A program made the translations under genes and the position numbers. A DNA stretch of 64,000 nt, taken from assembly GCA_000499405.2 (NCBI GenBank), contig HG738139.1:3080976-3144975 (forward strand), in the 5' to 3' direction. Under the pieces are notes generated by a model that worked only from the letters and a program-made list of their open reading frames with translations, ran no database searches and was not told the origin of the DNA. The DNA is from Onchocerca volvulus. Its lineage: Eukaryota; Nematoda; Chromadorea; Rhabditida; Onchocercidae. Below are positions 1 to 15,005 of the stretch, one piece after another; position 1 is the first letter of the stretch, and each line of letters begins with the position of its first letter.

Positions 1-3000
1 AAAAAATGATGAAATATTTGCAAAAATCCTTAATACAGAGATCATAAAATAAGAAATCATCGGCCTAATAATGAATGGAACTACGTTCTCGACCAAGAGG
101 TGTGGAGAATTTCTCGACCAAACGAAGTAATGATCAAATACTAGATCATTAAATAAAATTTATTATTAGCAATTTTTCTATTTTTATGCAACAAACCATC
201 AACATATGATGAGAAAATATCATGGTATTTTAATTCTAATCATGACAGGAAAAAAGATATGAAAAGCGAAGATTTACTGGATGAATTTTTCGTTTTTTTT
301 TTTTTTATAAACTATATAATTCCTAAAATAAGCTTCAAATGAAACTGTTGTTTCTTTAAAATCATTAGAAATGTACTCTTTTTAATTTTACTAGAAATTT
401 CCAACTTTAACTTAAAAATGAATTAGCTGTCATTGTAAATTTGTTAATGGAAATTATTCGAAAGTAATGAATAAGCATTTTAAGAAAAGTGATTTCTGAT
501 CTATTGAAAAAGTTGTTAATACTGCAAATACTTGATTTTAAAATTGAAATAAATAAATCATGTTATCAAAGAACTTTATTATTAAGATAGCACAAGTACT
601 TTCTCAATCTTCAGCAATAAGAATTAATGGACAATTAATGTGACAATTAAAAATGTCATAATAATTTGTACTGTTAACAATTTTTCCAACTAGACTTTTT
701 CTTTCAATAACAATTAAGTTTTGCAAAATGCACGAATATTTGCTAATAATTTTTAGATAATTTGAAAGTTATTTATAAATAATTTCAAAAAATATGATAA
801 TTTTTTTTGCGACAAAATATTTTTTAATAATTTTTATTTTTCAATTTTTTGTTTGATCTTTATCAAGTGATCAAGTTAGCGGAGAATATTAAACGAAAAA
901 AAAAATGAATAAATAAGAATGCATTATTTATTATTAATAATGAATAATTGACACAAAATGCCAATAAAATGAAATTGCATTTTTAAAAAGTCAAAAACAA
1001 TTCTTAAGAAAACAAAATCATAATTAATAAATTATTTTGAGCTTAATTTATAACATTTGGAACAGAAAAATTATGTGGAGAATAACCAAATATTTTTTGT
1101 TGTTTGGAATATTTAGGCGATTGAAAACTTCTGAAGAACGAAAATGAAGCGAAAAATGATGAATTCTATAAATTATTATAATATTAGAATAATTCTAATT
1201 CCCTAATTAATCAAAAATAATTAATTCCTTCAATTTTTATAAAATCAAAAAGAAGTAAAATTTGATAAAATAGAATTAAATTGTTAATTTATATTTTATT
1301 TCAGAAAGAATGGAATTTTTTTGATTTTAAATAGAAATATCCTGAATTTTAGCTTATTTTTTGAATAAAATTTTATTGATTAAATAAGAAAAAAAAAAGT
1401 AAAGATGTAATTTAACGGATAAGCACTTGAATTTCAAAAAAAAAGAAAAAAAGAAGCTATTTTGAGGAATTTATTTTTTCTACATCTTTTATTCATATCC
1501 CACATAAATAATAAGCCATTTCCGCCTATTTCAATATTGTAAAGAATAAGTTTTTGCAAATAATTGCATTCGAAATCTCGGGAATTTAATTTTTTCAACA
1601 AAATTTTGTTATTTTTAAAATTCCAAAATAAGATTCGAAATTGGTAACAAGCATGAAGTGAGAGAAATGAATTAATTAAATGTTTGTAATAGAAAATTTT
1701 GAAATTTCTTTTAATACTCAACTATTGATATAATCGATGAATAAAAAAAAAATTTAAGTTTCAAAAATTGAAAAATTTATTTCGAAAAATTTGAAAAAAA
1801 TAGATAAAATCATTTCTTATAATGTTCCTCTCTTTTCAATGAAGTAATTTTGGAGCGAAAAAAAAAAAAAAAACGACAAAGCAAAAAACGCAAATTTATT
1901 CAATCAACTTTTTTGTTTTTAAGATTTCTCGAAAAAACTTGTTCATTGCAGCCGAATTGCCTTTCAGAAATAATAATGATTATTCAAAATGAATTTTAGA
2001 ATGGAACATTTATTTATGAAATAAATTAATCGTTGAAAACTTTAAAATTTCGTAAACTACTCATTAACTGCTTCTCAAAATGTCAACAGTAATAAAATTT
2101 ATGTATGTTACATTAAATAGTCCAACAACTGTTATTATTTTGCTGAGAATTACAATTAAATAAATTTCATTTTACTTGCAAATTGATATAATTAATTTCT
2201 CAGAAAGTTTCTCATCCTTCTTAATAGTTTCCTATCCCTTAATCAATAATTTATTCAAATTTGAAAATGCTATTCAAAATATTTTGTTACTTTTAATGTT
2301 TCAGTGAAAATGAAAATTTTTACTTTTACTCATAAATTTAAATGTACCATCATAATTATTCAATTTTTAGTAATTAAAATGAATTTTTAACATATAAAGG
2401 TACACAAATACTCAATTTAAAAGCTCATATCTGTAAGTTTTTCATGTACTTAAAAATTAATAATCGCATATTTCGGGCTTTTAAATTTAATTATTCAAAT
2501 ATATATGATTGGCAAATCTAAAATGTTATTTCAAACAGGTCAAAATTCGGCTTTATAATTGTTTAATATTTTTACTAAACGAAATAATTTTAATGAATCG
2601 ATAAAACAGAAGGATATCTAAGAAAATTATTATTGATATTCAAAAATATTTAAGACTTCGAAGTGAAAAAAAAAACGATTTTTAATTAATAACTTGAAAT
2701 TTAAACTAATTCATTAGAACCAGAGCATTAATTAATCAGTAATAATGATGGTGATGATAGCAATAATAATAACCTGAACAAAAAAGAGAGAATGTTTATT
2801 GTTAAAATACTTACATGAAAAATTAACTTCAATATTAATTCAAACAATGATTTGTTTATTTTAATTTATTCGATTTGCGTTTAAAATTGTGATTTCATTC
2901 ATTTTAGGCCTTTCTAATCCTGATTTGTTACCCAAAGAAGGCTTAATTTTAATCCATTTTTATCCGACAATGTTTAATTTCGTTCGATTTAAAAAAAAGA

Positions 3001-6000
3001 AAAAAAAACATTATTTTAACTCATTCTATTTGACAATCAGAAATTCAAATTATTGACATCATCAAATGGTCGATAATTATGTCACATTTAAGATGACGTT
3101 GTTTGCTAAGCTATTTTTAGCCTAATGCATTAGAAAAAAAAAGAAATGAAATTACCCTTGAGATTTAAAAACTCAGAAAAATGGATGTCATCATCAGAAA
3201 AAAGTAGCAAATAAATTTGAAGTCGTATAAAATTTCTCTTAATTTAAAAATTTTAACTCAAAATATAAATTTATTGGAAGAGTATGATTATATCTAATAT
3301 TATACAAATAACTACATGCAATCTAATTTTAATTCATGTAAAATGATTTTAGCATAAATTTTTACAAATTAAATTAATGAATTTTAATTTCAATCAAGTG
3401 AAACTTTTATTTGACAAAATTAAATTTTCCCTTTTTTATAAATTGATTTTATTAATTCAAAAACGATCGTAAACTATTGATAAAATCAATTCAACAGTCT
3501 TATGCTTGTTTCCCTATTAAATGATAAAATTTTATTATTACGCATACTTAACTGAAAAAAACTTACAAATAAAAATAAATTTTTTTCTTTTTTTTTGCAA
3601 TCACAAAAATAGTATTAAAACTTTTTTTTTTCAGAAACTAAAGTTTGAAACTTTACATGCAGCTTTAAAAAAAAAAAAGACAAGAAAAGCAAAAAAGAAA
3701 AAAAGGACAAAGGAAAGAAGAAATATTTTTTCTAATCTTACATATAATAGTTCGGAACATCTCTGGGGAAATTTTCCTGTCATTTTAAGATGGCTTTTTT
3801 TTTGTTGAATAATATGCCAACAATTTGCAAATGTAAGATAAAAATTTCATTTCATTACTTTTCTTCTTTTTATTTCCTTTTTTTATTTTTTTTCTTTTTA
3901 AATAATAATAAAACGAATTTTTTATCTTTCATTCGTTTTAGCAAAAAAATAATGAAAAATTATAAATGTATTTTTGTAAATTAATTCATTTTGATGGATA
4001 AAATAACGAAAATTTCGAATAAGTCTGAGAGATTCATATTTAAATAATTAAATGAAATTGTTGTAAAAATTCAAATAATATTGAAATGCTTTATGATATC
4101 GCAAAATTGAATACGATTCAAATTACATCAAAACAAAATTGCCGAACCTTAGTCTTATTTCATTTATTAATGAATTGAGCTTAATTATCTGATTCGGAAA
4201 ATTTTTCAAAAATAGGTTATAAAGCAAACTGAGAAAATAGAATAAAACGAAAAAACATTCCGAATAGTAAACAAATGAAGAATTAAAATTGTATTTTAAG
4301 AAAATTAGATTGTTTTCGATAATTTGAAATTTAGTCATTTCATAAAATTCGAAATCGATATTTCAACAGACTACTTTGGTAATAAAGCTTTATTTACTCA
4401 AGTTTTAATCGATACTTATTGGTTTTGATGAAGCTTGTAACTCTGAATGCGTAATTATTCGTCGTTGATTTTTTAATTTATTTTTAACTTCGATTAAATT
4501 AAGCCTTTGATTTTCAAAAAAAAAAAAAAAAAAAGGAACCAATAAAAACTATTCAGCTATCAATGCAAGATAAATTGCTATCATTTTACGCGAATTTAAA
4601 ATTACCTTAACCACCTATCTGAAGAAATATATACCAAGACTAATCAATTGTTTAATTAGATTGATCATATTTCGAAATCATTCCATTATTAGTATTATCT
4701 TGAAGTTGAATAGAGTCAGCAGCAATATTATTTTGTAAGATATTCTAAAAAAGACTTTTTTGTGAAAATTTAAGATTTCAAAAAAATTTTAAAAGATCTT
4801 ATAAAAAGTTTTATTCAATGCTGAGTATATTTTCTATCTTTGATTCTTAAAAAAAAAAAAATGGGAAAAGAAGAATGATCATCATTTGCAATTTTGGTTA
4901 TGATTTATGATTTAGTTTCATATACAAGGACTAAGAATAAAGTTTATTAATTTGAACAGATGGATTAAATGGAAATAGCTATGAAAAAATAATAATAATA
5001 ATCTCTTTTTCTTCTTCAACTTAATCAATCAATTTCTGTTTCTTCTTTTTGAAAATTGTTTGATCATAATTTTCTAAAAAATGATATGAAATGAAAAATA
5101 TGAGTAATATGAATAAAATATGAATATGAGTATGAGGAACTTGTTTTGATATTAATATTAAATGATAATGAAGAAAAACTTCATCAACCTATACTTATAG
5201 CCTAAAAAAATCGATAATTTTAGTGCAACTTAAAAAGGTTTGTCAAGCGGAATCATTTAATTCTAGAAAATTTTCTTTCTTTTTCTTTTTTTTTTTTTTT
5301 GATATTAAAAAAATAACGAAATAAAAAAAAAAAGATGAAAAAGTACTTGCTGTTGAGAAAATCAAAATTAATTCCTAACTAAAATTATTCATTACAAAAA
5401 ATTATCTAATCAAATGGTTAAAAATTTGTAAAAACTTTTTCATAACTTATTATCGGTAAAATAATTTCTCAACATGTGCTAATTTCCATGCTACTGTACA
5501 ACCCTTCACTCTAAACATTTCTGATTTTTAGCTAAAATAATTCTAATCAAATGATTTAATCTTCTACTCTATCTTTGTATATCCAATTAAACTGTATCAT
5601 ACCATTTTTTCCTTTTGTAAACACTCTTTCTTTTCTCATAATTATTTTGCTATCAATCGTGTTACATCGCAACAAACGCTCAATTTTTAACATTTCAAAT
5701 ATCCCGCCAAAATTCCAAAAAAAAAAACCCTTCCTATTCACTCATTCGAATTAAATTCACTCTAACTGGACTATCTTAGCCAACGTTACTTCTCTCCAAG
5801 TTTCCAATCTTCTCTAAAATCCCAATCGATATCAATCCAATTTCCTCCTTTACTGAAACGCTTGATTTTCTACTGTGCTGCCAATTATTTATTATTCGAT
5901 TATTGCTATTTTTGAATGAAGGAATAAATACAAATCTGTCCGATTCATAACTCAATCCAACAGCAAACTTTCCGCAACACTTGCTAAAGATTGCAAATAA

Positions 6001-9000
6001 TCGTAAATAAAATGAAGAATTCGATCTATTGAGTTATTGTTATCATTACATTATTATTATTATCAATATTATTAATGTTTCAGCTTAAAATTTACAACTT
6101 TTTAATTAAAATTCTAATTGTATTAATCATCATTTACAATAAAATTTTTAATTCATTACTACTATCATAATCTTTATTACTATTTCATATTTATTCAAAT
6201 ATTTTACACTCATTTAAAATTGTGAAATAATTTTGAAAATTAACCGGTCAAAGTTAATTATTGGAAGAGAATTTTGAAAATACATCGAAACTTTTACGCA
6301 TTTTTTTTTTTTTTTTTAGCAAAATTTCAGGTGAAATATTTCTAAATCTCAATTTTTTAAATGAAATTTTCAATCTTTAAAACATTACAACAATCATTAA
6401 ATACAAAACGAAACAATACAGTGAATCGAATTATTTTGCTTCAGTATATTCCTTAACTTTTATTTTAATCCTTTTTCTTTAATCATTATTTATCAGATTT
6501 ATTAAAGAATAAAAATTGATTGATTCTTGTTTAAAAAAGGTGAAAAAGGAATGAATTGATAATTGATATTGATAGTCGATTAATATAATTGATACAATAG
6601 CCGATAATTGATATCATAATAATTAGTATAATAATTGGTATTCGCTTCATTAATATTTGTTAATTATTTGTTAATTTGTCAAATTTCTTAAATTTATCTA
6701 TAATAATGCAATACATAAAATTTTGCCTCGTTTAATTATGCAAATTTCCACAATATTTAGAGTGAAAAATTATGATTCAATAAATTAATTAACATATAGT
6801 TATTTTCTCCTAATTAATTGTTTTTAAATACTACGAATTTTTTATCATACAATGAGAACAAGTATTTTTGGCTGAAAAAAAGTTTTTCATTACTCATTTT
6901 CATTAATAACTTTTTTTTTTCTCCAGCATACAAAATATATCATTTGGAACTTAATAACCTGGAATTGAAATGTAAATTTAGAACAACAGAAACGATTTGT
7001 TCAATTTGTTCAATGATATGGATGGAAAATTTATGGAAATCTTTAAAATTTCTTTGATAAGAAATACCATTTTTACATCATTAATTCTAATTTATTCAAT
7101 GAATTTTATATTACAATTTTAAATTGAAATAATTTATTTTTATATTTATTCATTCTCTCTTAATGCAAGCATTCCACAAATAATCGATGCAAATGATAAG
7201 ATTAATTAATTTAGGCAATTTGAATGTTTAAATGAAATTATCTAAGACTATCATAGATTTTGAAATAATAAGCATGATAAATAATTAACTGGTAGTAGTG
7301 TCAAGTGATAAAATAGAGCAGTATAAAATTTAAAATGAGATTTGAAATTTCTGATTAATTCATCGTTATTAAATTATATTTTTTAATGCTAACAATGCTA
7401 ATCACTAAAATTTCATACAATATATTTACAGTTTTTCTTCAAACTCACAGTGTCATTAAAAGGATGGTTACTGTAGTTCAAATCGATTTTAATTTTAGCA
7501 GTGTTTTTCAAATAAAAATTCAAATAACTGCGCTAATAAATAATCTTGTTAAAAATCACACGATATTAATTAGTTTGTTCCCGAAAAATCGTCCATCATT
7601 TGTCTTGACTGTTTACAAATGATTAATTATCATTATCTTATGATATTTGTTACAAACATTCTTTATGAACATTTCATTAATAACAAATACTTCACATCAG
7701 AATTTTCGGAAAATTTTTGATACGCAAATTATTTGACAGCAATAATTTGTCACAAAATTTGTGCGAAAATTATTATTTTAAATATGCACTATAATTGATT
7801 ATCGCTGATAAATATCCTATATATTTATACTTCTACTTGTTAAATTTTGGAAGATATTTTAAAAAACTAATAAAATACCTCATTAAGATATTCAAGGTTT
7901 ACTTATCTAATTTAGACTAAAAATCAAATACATCAAAGATGCCTTTCTATTATTTGGAAGTATCAAAACTTAAAACAGGTTAAATTTTTTGACGAAAAAA
8001 AAAAACAATTATTAACCTTTGTTTTAAATTCTGAAATTTTGATTGATTCCATTTTTTCATTCCAGAAATAGCTGGAAGAATCGATAGATTTGCATGAGAC
8101 GAAACTTGGTTCATGGATAGATTGGAATAAAATTTCAGACTTTTCCCAAGATACATTTTTCTAAGCTCTTACTGACATTTTTTTTTTAACAACAATTTCA
8201 AGAAGCTAATATATTGAGACCGAAACATTTAAATCAACCGTGCAAAAAAGAAGGAATTGGAAAAAAATTAATCATTTTTACTTTTTTTCTCAAACTTTAA
8301 CCAAGGGTTTTAAATAAATAGCATTCAAGTTAATCAAATCTTCAGATATGAGCGAGATCAGGGAATTGCCAGTTACTACATCAATATGTATATTCTATAT
8401 ATAGATTATATCAAAATTAGAATATAATAAAAAAAAAAACTCAATAATGAAAAAGAAAAATCGAAAATGAAATTAAAAAAAAAAAAGATTTATAAACATG
8501 GATTTACATTTACATATATATCCCATATCTATCTGTTTACTCTTTTAGGCTTGAATGATAATGAAGGCCAAGTATTTTATTGTTAAAATAATCTTGAAAG
8601 AAAAAAAAAAACTTTATCAGAAAATATCTATCATTTGTTGAAACTGAGATTTCTACTAAATTAAAAATGTTTTATGATGAATAGTTTTTCGCAATTTTTC
8701 TTTTTTTTTTTCTTTCGATTTTTGCAACTATTCTTTGAGAAAAGGATGTGAATTACAATTTATCATATTTGTATGAAATTACAAGAACAAAAAAAATAAA
8801 AAAAAAATAAAAAAAATGAAAAATTTCTCTTGAAATAAGCAATCAAATGAAAGATAGATGCATAGATATAAAAGGAAAAAAAAAATTGGAAGTTAAAGCA
8901 AAAAATTAAGTAATGTGTAAGGAATAAGAAAACAGGAAATGATTTCGAAAGCAAATGAAATATGAAGTGGTAATTATTTCGTTGTTTCTTCCTTGAATTT

Positions 9001-11365
9001 ATTCTGGAAAGCTTTCAAAATTCTTATCTAATGTCGCTTCTCCTTTTAATCCCGTTAAATGATACTTGATTTATCGGACAGATAAAGTTTTTAATTAACT
9101 TAGTGTGAAATTAATAAGAAATGCAATGGAATGAAGTTTGCTATTCTTTTACGATTTTTACGGAATATATCATGATAACTAATTGTTACCTTAGATTAAA
9201 ATGAAGGGAAAAATGAATTGATTTTAGATGATTATAACTTACCTGTTCCAGGATAATAATTTATAATTTCATTTTTTCTTTTTTTTTTTACCTCAGCAAT
9301 TTATTTCCTTACTAATAATGTTACTTTTATCAGTACTATTAATTTTGAACTTCAACAAACTTGACAATAATTTTTATAGCACTTGAAAAAAATTTTTTAT
9401 CTGCTTAAATGTTATTTGAATAGTCTCTTTGTCTAATAAAGAATCTAATTTTATCAGGAAGCATTTTCGATCTCTTTATCAAATATCAGTAATAATAAAA
9501 ATCATAGCAATCAAGAGATTTTAAAATAAATGATATGACCTGGCATTATCAACCAAATTTATTGCTTAATTTAAAGATGTTTGTAAAAAGTGCAGTAAAA
9601 ACGAGTATACTAACCTAATTATGATTTGATCTATAGGAATGGATCAACAAATTGCTAAATTTTACTTTAGTCATCCAAATAATTATTTACTATTTAATAC
9701 TCACATCAAATCAATTTGTTGTTAAAAATTTTCGAAAATATTTCATGTTTACTTTAAGAAGCATCACAATTTACTAACTAAGATTAGAAATAATCTCTCT
9801 CTCTCTCTTTTGTTTACTATTTCTTATAATCCATGATTAACTGATAACAAACTTATTGAATAAAATGAATGATATCATTGAGAAATACTATAAACGATAA
9901 AATTTTAAGTGAAATTAGAGGTGTATAATGAAATCGCAAAAGTATAGTGAAATCGCAAAAGTATATAAACTTTTATAGATGTAGACGACATAAAGTAGGA
10001 CGAATAGTATCCAAGCTGTTTAATGCTTTAATACCGCCTGTTCCTCTTGCATCTGTTCGATTTTGGTCACTCCTTAATTCATTTTGATTTCTAAATATTG
10101 CTGACGTCAATCAAAGTAAAATGATCCCTTTCTCTACTACTTTCAGATAATTATTGCTGCTCTCGGTTTGTGAATAATATAAAATCTATTATTTGCCTAC
10201 TATATTTAGCATAATTCTTTCTCTTCTTCTAATTTCCTTCTTGTTTGTTGTAATGTTTCATCAAAATTTCACTCTTTTTATTCCTATTCTTGAGAACGAA
10301 TTTTTATAATTACTTCAATAATTTTAAATGATAATTGAAATATATTTGAATTTATAAATCGAAGAAATACTTCTAATGCATGATGATAATATTATTACAA
10401 ATGATTGATGATTAATCAATAAATTAAAATTTCCTAACTTTTTGAAAATATTTCAATCAAGTCATTTTGAATAATTCGGTCGTTAAAAATAATTCAATTT
10501 TTAATAGAAAACTTTTGATAATTCGATTTTTAATGGAAAGTTTAGTTGATCTCCTAATAGCAATAATAAGACTTGATTAAGCGATGAATTAAATGGTGGC
10601 TATTTACAAATAACTACCTTTCGTTGATTTTATTGATTAGTAGTCGAAATTACTCTTTACTACGACTTCATTAAAATTCCATCGCTAAGATAATTCGTTA
10701 GAAACAGGACGAGATAAAACCAAGATAGTATTAAGTTTCACAAATATTGATGAATATAAAGTTTTACGATACAAGGTAAAAAAAAAACTGCTTTCTGCTT
10801 TTGTTTCCATTTAGAATTTAAAAATTCAAAGCTTCTTCTAGATAAATGATGATTTTCTTCAATTTACTAATTTAAATTATACATTTATAGTTTTCAGTAT
10901 CAAATATTCTTATTTTTCAAAAAAAAAAAAAAAAAAAATTTTGTTAGGTAAACGAAAAAAATCGACCATCATATGATACGCAAACAAACTTTTCATCATA
11001 AATTCATCTTATCATACACACTAATATTACAATATAAAATTTATATTACATTCAGATTTTCTATTCTCATTTACAATAATTTCATCTTAATGCTGAAACA
11101 TATATGAAAATGGTCAATATAGTTGACAGAGCTTAAATATTTCATTCGTTGATTATTTAAATAATTTTTTCTTATTTTTATCATTTTTTATTCAATAATT
11201 CAGCATGAATTATAACATAATAAAATATTAAAAAAGCCAGAAGAAGTATTACGATAAATGATACGCAATTTTCTTCTAAAAGAGAGGAAGAATAAAATAC
11301 TATTATAATTTTCATTGAAACAATTAAATTATTTAAAATAGTGGCATCAAATGGAGGAAATCACA
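1..11365. other. AT-rich intergenic desert, no supported gene
   Basis: About 11 kb of very AT-rich DNA with many poly-A/poly-T runs of 8-19 bases, a (CT)n run near 9794-9810, and a duplicated 20-base unit near 9930-9965. The open frames here are short, low-complexity and rich in Phe/Lys/Asn/Ile, and none is bounded by plausible splice sites giving a recognisable protein. A perfect TGACGTCA palindrome lies at 10102-10109. I see no RNA gene by eye, but small non-coding RNAs cannot be excluded without a covariance-model search. Confidence 0.7.
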
Positions 11366-14235
11366 TTAATTTTCCCGAATAACAGTATACTGGTATAAAG
11401 CGCGATGATCCGATGGTGACATCACCGTCGAAAAGATGGTTAAGCTGTAAAATGTATTTAAAGAATTTTGTTTTGATCTTGATTGAATTGAAGCATCAGA
11501 TATATTGAGTGAAATTTTAGATATGATCGATTTTATTTTATTTTTCATTTATTATAAACTTCTGCCACTTTCAGTTTTTTCCACTTTATGGACAGTTATG
11601 ACAAAGAGCAAAATATAAAAAATACAATTAACGTGAATAATTAAATTATTTAAAAAAATAACCTAATTACTTATGCGATTATTGCTTCGTTGACAAAATC
11701 TATTTACATTTGTGCAAAGAGAAAAAAAAAATCTGCCCAGCAAGAGCATATATAATTTATTGAGCAAAAATCATCCTTTTTTTTCAAAAAGAGAAAAACG
11801 AAAGATAAATTACCAATTTTTTCTATTTTCGGTAAACCATTTTTCGTATCAAAAAACTCACTTATTTTCAACTGGATGAATCGAAAGAATTTGAAGCATC
11901 TTTTCATCTGTTATAGCCTGTTTGTCAACCAATCGAAGAGCTGTTTCCGCTGTCCTTCTGAAAGACTAACGATTTTATCATTATTGTCATTTCTTGCAAA
12001 ATTCCCAACCCATTTTCTAAAACCATGGACTTTATTTGATAATTCTCAATTTCTCTCAAACCTAGCACTATTTTTTCACAACTTAAAAATACAATTTATT
12101 ATTTGAAACAAACCGGCGCTTATCCTTGCCGACTTTCCAATAATCAAAATTGGTCACCACTAAAAACCATCGATCATTCTGCGCATCGATACATTTTAGA
12201 TCTGCGGTCTTCCAGCGATCTCTAGAAAAAATTTAAGAGATTATAAATTAAAATAAAAAATCGTATAGTAATTTGAATGTGATCTGGCGTAAATCAAATA
12301 TTTTTATCAGGTAAAATGATGAAACCTTGTTATGATGCAGCCTTCTCCTGCTTTAGTACCAGCTATAATCAAATATGATGGAGCTACAAAACGTTCTTTC
12401 ATTAGCAGTTCTTTTGCTTCTTCGAACGTATTTTTCTCTTCAAGAACCTATAACATGCCAGAATTGGGAAAAAAAAAGGCCAAATATTCATCAATTTCAA
12501 TTAAAAATGATTACGGTATCCTATCCATTTCATTTAGGATTTGAGCTTAAAATTTAGTAATTTTAAATTGATCAAAATTTTTTAAATTCATTGTATCTTC
12601 CCAATATCATTTACAAATATTTAAACTGTATATATCTTTCGGATAGTGAATGTCACTGGCGTTTTGAATTGAGTATAAAGCTCCATTAAGATCGTATCGA
12701 TATAAGCTCCAGAAACTAAAAAAATTTTTTTAGAAAATTGTCGAATTCAAAAATGAGAAAAATTTGACAATAGAAATACTAAAATAGATGATTTAATTAA
12801 CTAACAGCGCTCATTAAGACTGATTGAAAATGAGCCATGCCTTTGCCCGGTACATAAGCCGACTTGTAATACAAAAGTTACTGCAGTATAAAGTATCTGA
12901 ATATATTTTTCAATTTTTTTCAACAATATATATTTCATCCATTTGAAGGCATCATTTATGTTCTGAGATATCCGGAAACAAGTGTTATTTTCAAATATAT
13001 ATAATACTTTAGATGAGTGGGACTTTTTGCAATATTGAAGAAAGGAATTGAAGAAAATTTCCTGAAAATTTTTCCAAAAAAATGAATCAATTGATTGCAA
13101 ATGCAACTTTACATTTCCTCCTTGGGTGAAATCAGCAATAATTGTCATGTTTCGAAGGAGTGAGGTCATATCAAAGTCTAAATTTCTACCGTGAATTATT
13201 CGGCCATTATGATCTTCTGCAACAATAGACGTACAACCAACATTTGCTAGTATGCTGAAATTTTTTGTTTCAATTTTACTTAATTTTATTTCATTTAATG
13301 TTTTTATTGCGTTTAAAGTTAGAATCAGCAAATTATTGCAGTACTGATGAATAGAAATGATGCATTTGGATAAAACTTTGCATAAATTGCAATACACTAA
13401 AAAGAGTAACAAAAAAAAAAAAACTGAACTCTTTACGATTGAAAGCGGAAATATCGTACAGAACATTCATACCTACTATCTCACCAATGCGAAGACCACT
13501 TCGCGCCGCAATACCTGAAAATAAGTTCAAAAAAATATGTTAGTTCTAAGTTTCATTTTAACTAAACTTGAGAACTAATGTTCTTCATTGCTTTAATTAA
13601 ATGTGAATCGGCTAATTAAATGAAGGCTGATCAATTAATACAAAAGTTTCTCATTAATTTGGAGTTTAGAAATAGCTTGTAAAAAATATTTTATATAATT
13701 AATTTTCAAAATTATAAAAGTTGTTCTGCTTTGGACAACATGCTAGCATTTTTACCATCAAAATCTAATTCATGCTCTAGCATGATCACAACTATTTGAA
13801 AAGTAAGAGAAAACCCCGCATTTCTTGGGCATATTCATCTGGGAATTTTCCGAGCAAAATATTTTCATCAATCCACCATGCAATTGGACGTAGCAGTTTT
13901 GGCACGTAATAGCTAAAATTGTATAATTTATGCAGGAAAATATAAATTTTTCTAGAAGTTTAAAAGACCAGAAAGAAAGGACAAATAATCTTCAATTTAA
14001 TAAATCTCGATAATTAGTATTCGTAAAATCTTTTAAATGTCATAAAATTCCATCATTACTTGATTTCTTCAATAACTGCCGGTAGAAACTTCTTGTGATC
14101 ATCGATAACTTTATCCCAACGATTTTCTGGGGGTAAATCCAAATTAATCGTATAATGTGGCGGAATGCGACTGCCGTAACCCAGCTTTACGATGTAAACT
14201 AGCAAATACCAAGAAAAAACGAATATTGATGTCAT
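11366..14235 (-). CDS. NAAA / acid ceramidase-like N-terminal nucleophile amidase (10 exons, 356 aa)
   Basis: Lysosomal amidase of the acid ceramidase/NAAA family, hydrolysing fatty-acid amides such as N-acylethanolamines or ceramide. Exons on the minus strand: 14235-14060, 13912-13815, 13514-13437, 13246-13113, 12896-12806, 12715-12627, 12447-12326, 12221-12114, 11957-11862, 11444-11366; phases agree throughout and give 356 aa, close to human NAAA. The start follows a hydrophobic signal peptide (residues 1-20). The expected autocatalytic nucleophile is Cys122 in NVGCTSIVAED, followed by the HGRNLDF motif, VGLCTGQ, LNER, GTKAGEGCIITRDR and TNFDYW. The C-terminus, with LTIFSTVMSP, looks more like NAAA than acid ceramidase. 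Exon 6 is the least certain: its GT donor adds about three residues (IYT) absent from the family. A TTTTACAG acceptor lies 20 bases upstream of the ATG, probably for a spliced leader. Substrate choice cannot be read from sequence. Confidence 0.92.
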
Positions 14236-14253
14236 TGATAAGATATATTTTTA

Positions 14254-14266
14254 ACTGTAAAACAAA
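14254..14266 (-). promoter_or_regulatory. candidate trans-splice acceptor of the NAAA-like gene
   Basis: On the minus strand the sequence GTTTTACAG ends 19 bases before the ATG and has no matching upstream donor that would make an obvious cis intron. This is the usual arrangement for spliced-leader addition in nematodes. Inference only; RNA ends would decide. Confidence 0.45.
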
Positions 14267-14299
14267 TCTATATAAATAAAATCTAAATGCGCTGTCTAT

Positions 14300-15005
14300 T
14301 ATTTCTCACTAATCTCCGCAAGTTCTCCACAGATTCTTTTCAAATTTTGATACAACCTTGTGCTCTTATATAAACACAATTTTTCACGTGTCATGAGCGT
14401 GAAAAGTAAAAGAAAGTGAGGGACCGGAATTTATTGATCCTGCCTTCCTTTTTTTCTTCCATTCTCCTTCTTCCTCCCATCTCTCTCTCTCTCTTTATTG
14501 CTATGTCTATTACGTCATGTCGATTTTTCGCAGGAAAGAAGGAAAAAAATGATTGAATTAAAATGCTTTCTGTATGGCAAATAAATATAAGAATTTTTGC
14601 ATTTGCAACGAATCTGAAAAAAAATTTTCAAATATCTATTAAATTTTGAATTTGAAATTCCTTTTTTTTTTTTTAATGAAATTTAGCTTAAGTTGTTTGA
14701 AAAAGGCATCAATTTAGTCTGAAGAAATTTTATTACGTTAATTCTAAATATTTCTGGAAATCAATCTTTTTGCTCAGTAATCTCCTCTGACTTAATTTTG
14801 GTTTAACTTAATTTGATGTAAATTTAATGTTAAAATGTTAGCTCATAACTTTCTTCATTTTTCCATAGATTGAATATTAAAATCCATCAAAAACATTGGT
14901 GACTTACAATTTAATACAGTTGATACTAATTCTTTCTTTTTTATATTATATTCATATTACACCTTTATTTTTTTATTTTTATCTATCTAACTATAACTTT
15001 TGCTT
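14300..15005. other. intergenic, upstream of NAAA-like gene
   Basis: Holds the presumed promoter of the minus-strand NAAA-like gene, a pyrimidine tract with (CT)n near 14480-14497, and AT-rich spacer. No exon or RNA gene seen. Confidence 0.5.

Noticed and set aside
1434..8954. Several 60-95 codon open frames on both strands in the desert
   Set aside because: Low-complexity (Phe/Lys/Asn/Leu-rich), no splice context, no recognisable motif.
13333..13530. 65-codon frame ending in a poly-Phe stretch
   Set aside because: It is NAAA-like exon 3 (13514-13437) read on into its intron.
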